Positions 56,101 through 64,000 of a stretch of 64,000 nt of DNA are shown here, piece after piece. Source of the DNA: Mercenaria mercenaria (lineage: Eukaryota > Mollusca > Bivalvia > Venerida > Veneridae); the NCBI RefSeq assembly GCF_021730395.1, contig NC_069364.1, positions 82,143,501 through 82,207,500 on the forward strand, in the 5' to 3' direction. The position numbers and the translations under genes were made by a program. Position 1 is the first letter of the stretch. Each line of letters starts with the position of its first letter. Below the pieces are notes generated by a model. The model was not told the origin of the DNA, did no database searches, and saw nothing but the letters and a program-made list of their open reading frames with translations.

Positions 56101-57927
56101 ATGCTTATATTTCATTGATGGTGTTTGGAAGCTGATTTTCAATGATAAAACAAAGGCTTGTTTACTCATTCATCGAGAATTAGAGCATATGGATCTGGAA
56201 TACTTTTTGAGGAATTACAAAACATGACAAGTTTCAGTACACTCGCATGTATGAATCGCTCCCGATAAAATTAACTTGAAATTTCCCGTGCTACTTCCTA
56301 TTTAGAGAGAAAACTCCAATGGCGACGAGAAATTACAATGGAGGACAACCGTTGGAAGTATAAATTTACCATTTATTTGGATTTGGGGCAAAGCAGACAA
56401 AAGAAGCGTTTAAATTTTCTAGGGTGACAGTTTAATTCATCAAATCATCTTTACTTTGCCAATAAGTGTCGTGATTTTGTCACATCACATCGAGGGCGCG
56501 GACGGTAGCATGCATTTCCACTTTCGTCAGTGAAACAGGCTCAAACAAACCGATCCTGCAACATTTTACTTTTCTGTCGTGTTGGGCGACCTGTTGAGTT
56601 TCAACTTTTTCTAATCTTGTAAGTCATATTTGGCTTAAACATTTTACACATATTTTGTTATTGTATTTGTTATTACCTTTGTTATGAAGGTTTCATCAAA
56701 GGCAAAGTTATCGTAAACCCATTTGTTACATTTTATTGTGCTTGTATTTATGGGCCTGTTCAGGGAATTGTACGTTGTATTTTGGTTTGTCTCAAACATT
56801 TCACACTCTGCATAATCGAACATGTCATCATCACCTTTGACCAATGGAATTGATCTGTTGGTGATTATCTCGTGCCAATGTCCTTGAACTTTGTAGGTAT
56901 CGTTATCAATTTCCGGAATGCTGCATCTGTAATTTCAAAATTTCTAAAATTATGTTACATATTTATACGCTCTTGGACCAAAACCAAATTTTATCTGTAA
57001 TGGTCTTGTTGTATTAGCAATAAATTTCACTAGCCGATTCAAACTTTCAATAATTTAGTTATAACTTTTCATTACATAGCTGGCACATTTGATCGGTCTT
57101 ATGTCTGAGTCAACTGTAAACGACTTATTTGTATTTCTTTTTTTAGCAGCATTTGTATGCTTAAGTACTTAAGGTTTACGTACAAACAAAAATTAGTTGA
57201 TATCATTATTCGAAATTTATATGCTGAAACACAGATCCCGGTTAATTTAATAGATTGCAGGAATATGGCCAATCAGGGTGTTAAGATAAAATATAGACAA
57301 ACGAAAATGTAATAATTCATAAATGTCATAATCAGTAACTGCATATTAACAGTGACGTTTTAAAATTATACATTAACGCCCTGCATTTTCTCCTTTATAC
57401 ATAATGATGACATGACAGTATCAATTCGTTGTTGATTTGATTTACGGTGTACGGCTCTTGCTTCTTTTGGTGAGCAGAATGCTTTCATGGTTCATTTTTC
57501 TATGCATGTTGGGAAATGTTTTACTATGATATGTACTAGTAGAGCTAATACTTAAGTCAGCGAGATGTACCTTCCTGTTACATGTTCGAATCACAAAAAG
57601 GCAGTGCTAAAATCGTTTATAACAATGATGGAACCTGTACTTAAAAAAAAGAACTTTATCCATATCGTGGCATCGTCTAATCTAGTCATACAGTAATATA
57701 GATGAGCTTACAGAGAGAAGAAATAACAAAGTTGAAAATCCTTTCGAATATTAAACCAAACAATGTTGTGATCTGATGGTTTACCTGTGTTTGGGTATGA
57801 ATAATGTGAACACGGTAGAGAACATCTGCATTCCTGAAAACATCGCCGGTAAACAAACCAAGGCATACACAAGTTTCTGGCACTTTTCAAATTCGCATGA
57901 CAAACGAGTTATTTTGTCAGTTTTCAT
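50027..57927 (-). CDS. SLC22-family solute carrier (organic cation/anion transporter-like), nine exons plus candidate tail
   Basis: Exons on the minus strand: 57927-57785, 56926-56677, 54946-54843, 54322-54168, 54077-53888, 53377-53167, 52716-52490, 51268-51084, 50178-50027; the tail is probably 30533-30431, giving about 572 residues. All junctions have GT/AG and matching phase. The layout is that of SLC22: first membrane segment with LVCLPAMFSGMQM, a long Cys-containing extracellular loop with NxT sites, FSDIFGRKK after segment 2, VMELVDPAQR, PESPRWL after segment 6, NKLGRK, ELFPTKVRNSG, and LPET after segment 12. These carriers move organic ions across the plasma membrane; the substrate cannot be told. 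The start is unsettled: the first in-frame ATG is 57927-57925, but similarity may extend upstream. The exon at 53167 has one extra base in an A7 run. Confidence 0.88.
50179..51083. other. SLC22 intron, nothing recognised
   Basis: About 900 bases of AT-rich sequence between the exons for segments 10-11 and 12. Confidence 0.55.
51084..51268 (-). CDS. SLC22 exon: segments 10 and 11
   Basis: The acceptor is CATTTTAG and the donor TTG/GTAAGT. It encodes LYWITVVLTNIGKLG, WCAEELFPTKVRNSGMG and FVGSMVSPYIADL. The ELFPTxxRxxG motif is a family signature. Confidence 0.88.
51269..52489. other. SLC22 intron filled by repeats
   Basis: Holds a diverged SINE body at about 51600-51790 (TCCCAGGTGAACCCTCC, GCAAGCCATCTGGAT) and the repeat at 51797-52380. 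Confidence 0.55.
51797..52380. repeat. GGTCATGATGACC-headed repeat, copy 2
   Basis: Starts AACAAGAG joined to the perfect stem GGGTCAT/ATGACCC, then GAATCGTTCACCTGAG. It matches 48136 onwards in order (GCCACATGTTTCAAATG, AGTCAAGTGA, GGGCGGGGCC). The stretch AGAAAGTAGGTCAGTAGGTC recurs three or more times. Confidence 0.75.
52490..52716 (-). CDS. SLC22 exon: segments 7 to 9
   Basis: The acceptor is TTAACTAG and the donor GTAAGT. It encodes VNFGLTLNIGNLKGDVYVNF, then FFTLNKLGRKV and ILCGVACLSTIF. Leading and trailing single bases fit both neighbours. Confidence 0.88.
53167..53377 (-). CDS. SLC22 exon: segment 6-7 loop, with a one-base excess
   Basis: After the acceptor ATGTTACAG it reads FIIPESPRWLKSKGRHNDAK. 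An A7 run (T7 on the plus strand at 53318-53324) then puts the frame off by one. In the shifted frame the exon continues to KMLTIPTLLIRTLI and MHLNW, which joins in phase to the next exon. The exon is 211 bases, one more than the phases demand. Confidence 0.75.
53565..53790 (-). mobile_element. SINE, inverted copy
   Basis: Carries in reverse the body of the element at 23604-23840 (GGTAGAACCACAGACC, CAGCTGGATGACTTCC) and the B box as GGCTCGTACCCAC. The A-box end is lost. It lies in an SLC22 intron. Confidence 0.65.
53888..54077 (-). CDS. SLC22 exon: segments 5 and 6
   Basis: The acceptor is AAATTTCAG and the donor TTGTT/GTAAGT. It encodes VMELVDPAQRVAAGFAIEVL and segment 6 up to LLFACL. Confidence 0.85.
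54168..54322 (-). CDS. SLC22 exon: segments 3 and 4
   Basis: The acceptor is ATATTTCAG and the donor ATAG/GTAAGT. It encodes FGRKKVLMMCVFLHIGSAFG and RFVVGFSSVGMYVTTFV. Confidence 0.88.
54323..54842. other. SLC22 intron, nothing recognised
   Basis: AT-rich, no repeat shared in the window. Confidence 0.5.
54843..54946 (-). CDS. SLC22 exon: segment 2
   Basis: The acceptor is TTGTTTTCAG and the donor GACAT/GTAAGC. It encodes ENLVCEREIARANANMIYMS and ATGIFSD; the split codon completes FSDIFGRKK across the junction. Confidence 0.88.
54947..56676. other. SLC22 intron
   Basis: Largely without recognisable content. At 55632-55639 the sequence AACAAGAG is followed by CTAAGCGAGCC and a small AGCTTTTTTAAAAGCT hairpin, possibly the end of another hairpin-ended repeat. 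Confidence 0.5.
56677..56926 (-). CDS. SLC22 exon: large extracellular loop
   Basis: The acceptor is GAAATTACAG and the donor AAG/GTAATA. It encodes CSIPEIDNDTYKVQGHWHEI and then CNKWVYDNFAFDETFITK. Three Asn-x-Ser/Thr sites and three Cys fit the extracellular loop of the family. Confidence 0.85.
56927..57784. other. SLC22 first visible intron
   Basis: AT-rich, nothing recognised. Confidence 0.5.
57785..57927 (-). CDS. SLC22 first visible exon: segment 1
   Basis: The donor is CACAG/GTAAAC. From the first in-frame ATG it reads MKTDKITRLSCEFEKCQKLV, then segment 1 and FTLFIPKHR. The frame is open upstream to about 58062 with KFESAISVFEE, which resembles the usual start of such proteins, so the real start may lie further up or in another exon. 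Confidence 0.75.
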
Positions 57928-58069
57928 TTTGATTTTAGAAACTATTTTATCGGTGCAACTATTTATTTCTAATATATCAATTCCATTTATTTCCTCAAAC
58001 ACAGAAATAGCGCTTTCAAATTTGATCAAATATTTTACATAACCATAACGAAAATGTCACATTGCACAA

Positions 58070-59005
58070 CTGTCTTGATTAATTTACGCACATACAAAGC
58101 ACAAAGGTAGCATGGTATAGAGTAAAACATGTAAACTTAAAAGATTGTTAACAGAAGAGTACATGAATATAATACTAAAGCTGACATCTAGTCGATATTT
58201 AAGTAACCGTAACGTCTGTTAGATAATGTTACCATGGTATTCTTGTATTACTAGTAAAATTAACAAAACACTGAATATATTATAGAAAAGAACTAGATAC
58301 TTCATCTTTTAGTCCCCCTTCGCTCGAATGCAAAATACAAAGCTTTAGCTAGGCACTGTTTTGATTTTCTTAATTTCGAAGATAAAAGAGTTTCAAACTT
58401 ATTCAAGGATGGCCATCGGCAGAAGTAGTTAGATAAATACTTTACACGCAAGTCTCTATTTAGGGCATATCAGAGTTTCTATTTGGTTCATGTTACAAAA
58501 TCTACATAGTGGCATGTTTTCTTATCTCCCTGATTCAATTAGTAACTTATGTGATGACGTTCTGAATTTCGTGAAATTCTGTATTTGCATGGTATACATG
58601 AAAAATATTTCTCTGTACAGAAATCATGTTTGAAAAGAGCACTTAGGACTGTAAGCGGCTTGAATTGTTAATAAATATGCTACTGAAAAAATAGTGGTAT
58701 AAAAATGTCATTCGTTTGATTTTAGTTTTAATGGAATATGGTATGTAGGAAAAAGAAAATATCACTGGTTGTAGGTGCCAGTAGGAGTATCTTGCTCGAT
58801 GGTAAATGTTTTATATAAAGAGTTGGAGACGAACATTCTTTCCAAATTATTGTGTTTAACATTGTGTCAGTGGCCCTAGTGTTTTGCCTGCAATACTTGT
58901 TAAGTGAGAAAATGTATTTGTTAATTCGGTTTTTTAACAATATCTAAATGTGAAGTAATGATCTGCATAATGACTGTATTAACTTAACTGTTTATCGAAG
59001 ACATA
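58070..59005. other. Upstream region of the SLC22 gene
   Basis: The promoter should lie here or further up, but no TATA box or CpG-rich patch stands out. Confidence 0.4.
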
Positions 59006-59242
59006 TGAGCCGTGCCATGAGAAAACCAACATAGTGGCTTTGCGACCAGCATGGATCCAGACCAGCCTGCGCATCCGCGCAGTCTGGTCAGGCTCCATGC
59101 TGTTCGCTAACAGTTTCTCCGATTCCAATAGGTTTTAAAAGCGAACATCATGGATCCTGATCAGACTGCGCGGATGCGCAGGCTGGTCTGGATCCATACT
59201 GGTCGCAAACCCACTATGTTGGTTTTCTCATGGCACGGCTCA
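59006..59242. mobile_element. Palindromic MITE (GACCAGCATGGATCC), copy 2
   Basis: The ends TGAGCCGTGCCATGAGAAAA and TTTTCTCATGGCACGGCTCA are perfect inverses, and pairing goes on through CCAACATAGTGG. The middle holds a second inverted pair around TGCGCATCCGCGCAGTCTGG. 237 bp, non-coding. Confidence 0.85.
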
Positions 59243-60631
59243 TATAATAAACTCACACCCTGATTGTTTGAGACATGTTTCATTCCGCTTAATTATGTGT
59301 ACCAAAATAGCTAAAGGTTACAATGCGAAGTTTGTAATAACAATGTGCTTCGTATTTATAAAGCTGTTTTAAAGTTTCATGAATTTCCTAAAATCACTTG
59401 TTGAAAAAAAGTTTTAACATGAAAGATGAATGATGTATTGAATAAACTACGAAGTCTGTTGCTCATGCAAATTACATTTCTGATTTTCTAGACGTTACTC
59501 ATATATTTACGTCGTGTTCCTCTATATGTTCTAACGACTTAATTATTTACATCCTTACCAAAATAACTACAGTAATATGAAATATTTTACCGTTTGCCTT
59601 ACAGAATATAAATCAAAGGGAATGTGTAAGCTAATATGACATGCATTTTGGAGAGATTTGATGAACTTTTATCTGTACTTTTATCCGAATTAGACACTAA
59701 AGTAGACATAGCAGCAATCAATTACTCAAAATATATATTATAATTAGATACTTGTGTCTTATTGCTCCACGGTTTTTTTGTCAAATCGTATGTTTCCTAA
59801 GAACAAATATAATATTCCGGTCCTTGCTTTTCAAACACTATTATGTTAAGCATTTTGACTCTTAACAAAAAATAAAAAATAATCTAGCCAAAGGTACCAA
59901 GAAGTCTTTTCAATTATTCCACACAGACTTTCTAAACTGAGTAATTTTGCAAGATTTCGATATTCAAAGGCAATATACAATCAGTACACACTAGATATAC
60001 AGTAATACATTTGAAAAACAAGACAATTATATGGCATATACATGTTTTAAATATCACATACCATGTTTATATAAATTTGCAGACAGCGAGAGAACATAGT
60101 TCTTATGGCAAAGTACAACATACATTTTCTTTTCAAAACTTTTGAATATATATATTACTACCTTATCATCTTTGTCTTTCATTTAGCCGAAAGGGAATGA
60201 ATAATTTAAATGTGATCGTGTAGGGCTAGTTTATCATTTAGGATTTGTTAGATTACTAGTAGCACATATAAAGAGTGACCGACGTTCGCTTCTTATCAAT
60301 CTTCGGTTGTTTTTTTTTTTTTGTTTTTTTGTAATGTATGTCTAAGACTTTCTTCAGACCAGACTTACACATGGTCCAACGCATTTTCTCTTGCGAAAGA
60401 TAAAACAAATAGGTACATAACCAATTTCCAAACACATGGTGTAGCCTGTTTCCACAAAGTTGGATGTTAATAGTCACCAGGCTACATAACGAATGCACAG
60501 CTGAACCAGCATTTTCCCATTTATATAAATCAAATATATGTATCATTTTTGAAAAGCAGAATATTTATGAAATGTCTATGGACCAACATATCATCCTCCA
60601 AATGTATCCATGTCTTTATTATAAGCATCTT
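59243..60631. other. Intergenic between the two SLC22 genes
   Basis: AT-rich with a T-run at 60309-60327. No gene-like frame. Confidence 0.45.
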
Positions 60632-60671
60632 TTATGTATATGGTAGTAACAGTAGCCTGCCTGGGTCGTCT
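60632..60671 (-). CDS. Second SLC22 gene: C-terminal tail exon
   Basis: The acceptor is ATTCATTTCAG. In the phase set by the exon at 62452 it reads DDPGRLLLLPYT and stops at TAA. A 7-base length difference from the tail exon at 30431 shifts the frame; the other frame still reads KDAYNKDMDT, like the DAFNKDKDT of the first gene. So the tail is shortened by an indel. Confidence 0.6.
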
Positions 60672-62451
60672 CTGAAATGAATATAAGGTATAGATAAAGT
60701 GTTGTTTATTATAGTTTCGATTTCCTTGCGTTAGTATACCTCTATAATCCTTTCCGTTAAAGTCAGTCATCAGGTAGGATAGCACTTGGTAACCATTCCT
60801 AAACTAGCTGACGACACACCACCCTTTGATACGAGGGTCTTGAACCTTTGACTTTACCCACTGGGCCACGATGTGGTTAGAACTGTTTTACCATAGACTT
60901 CTGTTATAACATTATGGCGTGTACGGCCTTCCATAAATCGAAACCATGTATATCTGATCACATTTTTTCAAGAACTATCTTTGGTCCACCAAATATCGGA
61001 CGAAAATATATGAATAGTGATACTTTATTTAAGGACACGTCACGGCTGAGATATTTATGCATTAGTGCAATACACAATCAGTATTCAAATTGTGTTTCCA
61101 ATACATGTACTCATTTGATAAATCCTCAATATCTATGTAAAAATAAGGGATGTGCTTTGTATGATTGCAACAGTGTGAATTGCTCTTATCAGTGACAAAT
61201 GACTGAAACAATAGGAATTCTTACGTGATTTGGACAGACAAAACGACAGTAAGGTAACAACATATTCTTTTATTGTTTTATTTTATGAGTTGTAAGCTAC
61301 AATATAGAAGATCCATTTTAGAAAATCAAACTGGAAGGTAGAAATAATACACCTGTCAAAATTTGTCATTAGTTTTCACGAGCTGTCAAAATTATTTTTA
61401 ACTCTCCATTCTGCATTGTTTTTATAAGTATCTTGGTAGGGCATTGTAGTGTGTAACTTACTTTACAATCCACACTAATATTTGTGCTTGAAATTGCTTT
61501 GTTGAGCTCACTGAAGTCACATAAGAATTTCTATTGTTTTAGTTTCTTGTCTGTAATAAAGGTACCAAACCTCAATATTATGAAACAAGAATTGTTCCTT
61601 TCTGGTGGACAAAGGGAACTATTTGGTTGAATCATAACATAACAATTTTTGGAAAGAACTGAATATTCTTTGTTTTCTACCATTCACCGGAAATTCAAAA
61701 CGTGATACCACCTTAAGTTATTTTCGTGTGAATGAGGTGACCCCTGTTTAGATAGTTGGAATGGCTTGAGATATTCGTTTGATAAAACCTTTTTCCAATA
61801 CACATTGAATATTGCAATTTTTGTCAAAATGTATAATAAACTACTGTAAATGCAGTATTCAATTTTTAAAACAATAATCACTTCTTGGATTTCTTTACAT
61901 GACTGACCAATCATAACGGACAGACATTACCTTATACGCGTACCTTATTCTCAGTAGGTTCACTATACATTTTTAATAGGTTTTTAAGCCTAAATACACA
62001 TGCTAAAAGAAGACATCACATTATAACATGATAAAACTCGAATATGATTAATAAAACACGATCTTCAGTCGTGTATCGGTGCATTTATAACATTTTTGTT
62101 CTGAATTTATGTTTCTGCTCATAACATAATTCGGACCATTATTCCGGCTTGTACTGACTGGCCGGTTTTGCTTTAAAAATGGGTAAGACGGAAGCTTTCG
62201 ATCCCATGGAATGGAGGATTTTTACCTTGCTTTCTGTAAAATTCTAACATTTGATCTTTAGCATATAATAAACGGACCGCTTACTAGCTTTTTCAAAAGC
62301 TAACCTTGAGCTATTTATTTTATAGATGAAGTCTAATGTAGTAAACAAGTTGAATATTATACATAAAATCTGTGATTCTTTAAAAGAAGTAGTACATTCA
62401 GTCTATTTTCTTAGGATTCGTAAGGTCAATATTTTATGTGAATTAACATAC
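60672..62451. other. Last intron of the second SLC22 gene
   Basis: 1.78 kb. At about 60800-60880 the inverse of a tRNA-like head (GTGGCCCAGTGGGTAAAG, GGTTCAAGACCC) suggests a SINE fragment. A plus-strand frame at 60914-61195 has nine Cys but no signal peptide or partner. Confidence 0.45.
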
Positions 62452-62603
62452 TTTCCAAATTTAACAGCGTCCAGTTCAGTTTCCGGTAGTACTCTTCCAT
62501 TAGCCTCTGGTAGTTCCTGTGACAACAGACCAGCTAGGACAGAAAGGCTACCAAATTCAATTGACTGCAACACCTCACCAAAGGGGATATGTATATATTT
62601 TGC
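62452..62603 (-). CDS. Second SLC22 gene: last membrane segment exon
   Basis: 152 bases, the same length and phase as the exon at 50027-50178, with acceptor GTTTTACAACAG and donor GTATGT. It reads KYIHIPFGEVLQSIEFGSLS and LPEANGRVLPETELDAVKFG. The PI, L and V of the first gene's segment 12 (LPPIVLG, LLSLVLPE) are replaced by polar or charged residues (LQSIEFG, LLSQELPE), unusual in a membrane helix. The rest of the gene would lie right of the window. Confidence 0.75.
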
Positions 62604-64000
62604 CTGTTGTAAAACGAAAGATTTTTGTAAAAAGAGGAGCGTTTACAGTTGCACCTGATGAAAGTCTACATATATATTAAGATGTATGTAGAACTGCGAT
62701 AACACATATTGATATCCCTCTGTAATATTACGAAATAAATTGCATACCAATGTCATTTTCCAAGAGCACTAACTTAACAACGAGAAAAAGTAAATGCTAA
62801 AATGTAGTGATTTCTACAAAAGCGATACAATATGAAAGTGTTTGTCATTTTTTTTGCAGTAATTTTCTGACATTTGCCATGCTATTGAGGTCAGTGACAA
62901 ATGTTTAGTTTTGAAAGAACATTCAATGATAATACTCTTGGTAAGATAAGCCGAGTTGTAAATGCATGAATCAAATGATGAATGTCTGAATACTGTCTGA
63001 ACTATTGAAACACTGGCGCCAGAATAGAAAGAAAAGAAAGAAAATGCATCTGTACATGTTATACCCTACCCCTAAGTATACTATAGGTTCTTATAGAATA
63101 CCTATGGGTAGGGTATAACATTTACAGATGCATTTTCTTTCTAGTCTCGTGTCAGTGTATTGAAACACCAAAGAGTTTGATCTGTTGTCAATGACAATAC
63201 AAGAATCAATCGTAGATTTTAAGATTTGTCTACCTTCACGATTTTACTTGAAATTTCATATATTCAAAATAAAATCTGTGAAAGGACCCTAAGATAGCAA
63301 ATCATAATGGATATATATAAACTGGGCGTCAGTTCCTTGGTAACTATAATTTATTATATGTTCTAAAATTTACCTAAATTTCATTTGCCGAAACCGCTCA
63401 TCATCTTTCAAAATATATTTTTTTTATTTGCATCTTGAATGCATTTTCGGTTTCAATCAATTTCATAATATTTTTCAAGGATTTGCCCAATTTTAACAGA
63501 CTGCTATGAATGTTGATGTATTTCATTTTCTGAGTGGCAGCCAAGACATAGAAAACAACTATTTTAATTCGCAAATCATGATGGATATATATAAACTGAG
63601 AGTTAGTTCCTTGGTAACCATTACACATGATTTATTATATGTTCTAAAAATATATCCATTGGATAAAATGCATTTTAATGCGGTCACGTTGGCCGTGTGT
63701 CGGCAAAAATGAATCAATAATTAGCTGCAGTATCTATTCAAATGTCTGCATGCGAAATTTCTTGTAAATACATGTATTATTAATGAAATAGTAATACAAT
63801 ATAAACTGACTGATTAGGAATTTTGTTGAATGTATGTACATAGACAAAACGTGTGTATCAATCAGTTCCCTGAAAACCGCATATTTCTTCAAAAATACTC
63901 GTTTTAAAATTTGCCAAATGTAAGGACAGAAGGCCGAGGTTATTCTGTCGGTGTACTGACAGACGTCTGCCAAATGTGCACGGTAAGAATACAGAAATTT
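62604..64000. other. Intron of the second SLC22 gene to the window edge
   Basis: No further SLC22 exon was found. A segment around ATGGATATATATAAACTG (63299-63380) recurs at 63572-63655, a partial direct duplication about 270 bases apart. Confidence 0.5.
63006..63164. repeat. Palindrome with AATGCATCTGTACATGTTAT arms
   Basis: GAAAGAAAATGCATCTG, TGTTATACCCTACCC and CTATAGGTTC pair with their inverses in order, leaving almost no loop. The outer ends AACACTG / CAGTGT also pair. A MITE-like hairpin. Confidence 0.8.

Noticed and set aside
60914-61195. A Cys-rich 93-codon plus-strand frame
   Set aside because: No signal peptide, no Cys pattern I know, and it lies inside an SLC22 intron without a partner exon.

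Overview
The window looks like animal nuclear DNA from a bivalve mollusc, probably a clam of the Veneridae type. The reasons are AT-rich sequence, multi-exon genes with GT-AG introns, many tRNA-derived SINEs, palindromic MITEs, 145-165 bp tandem-core repeats and several non-LTR retrotransposons. The species call rests on memory of such repeat families and was not checked by a search. Genes are sparse and introns are full of repeats; most open frames are chance or repeat-derived.

Layout. (1) 4.5-13.6 kb, plus strand: a six-exon gene for a secreted-type protein with a Cys-rich N-terminal part and an endonuclease/exonuclease/phosphatase (DNase I-like) domain. All five internal junctions agree in phase, the 3' end is present, and the exon for a signal peptide was not found. 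Its usual GDFN motif reads GGFN. Its introns hold a palindrome cluster, a minisatellite, an unusual inverted-repeat element with a palindromic satellite core, and a decayed LINE. (2) 16.9-24.1 kb, minus strand: two prokineticin/astakine-like genes, one with both exons (signal peptide plus ten-Cys domain) and one with only the domain exon visible. (3) 25-36 kb: mostly repeats, including a 93-bp-period minisatellite, a 147-bp tandem repeat and two inverted-repeat elements. One small minus-strand exon at 30.4 kb matches the C-terminal tail exon of the SLC22 genes. (4) 36.6-39.4 kb: a long non-LTR retrotransposon frame (928 codons), truncated at the 5' side. (5) 39.7-43.5 kb, plus strand: four exons of an integrase-core family gene, its middle part not found. 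(6) 43.6-49.8 kb: LINE remnants, hairpin-ended tandem-core repeats, a deleted Tc1 element and MITEs. (7) 50.0-57.9 kb, minus strand: nine exons of an SLC22 (organic cation/anion transporter) gene with all twelve membrane segments accounted for, and one apparent +1 shift in an A7 run. (8) 60.6-62.6 kb, minus strand: the last two exons of a second SLC22 gene, which continues beyond the right edge.

The coding content gives no sign of one joint pathway: a plasma-membrane solute carrier pair, a secreted cytokine-like pair and a secreted phosphodiesterase-fold protein. The most notable structural theme is that several apparently different repeat families share one architecture: a TTTAGCTC-like start, a tandem core of about 145-165 bp, and a short hairpin followed directly by CTCTTGTT.
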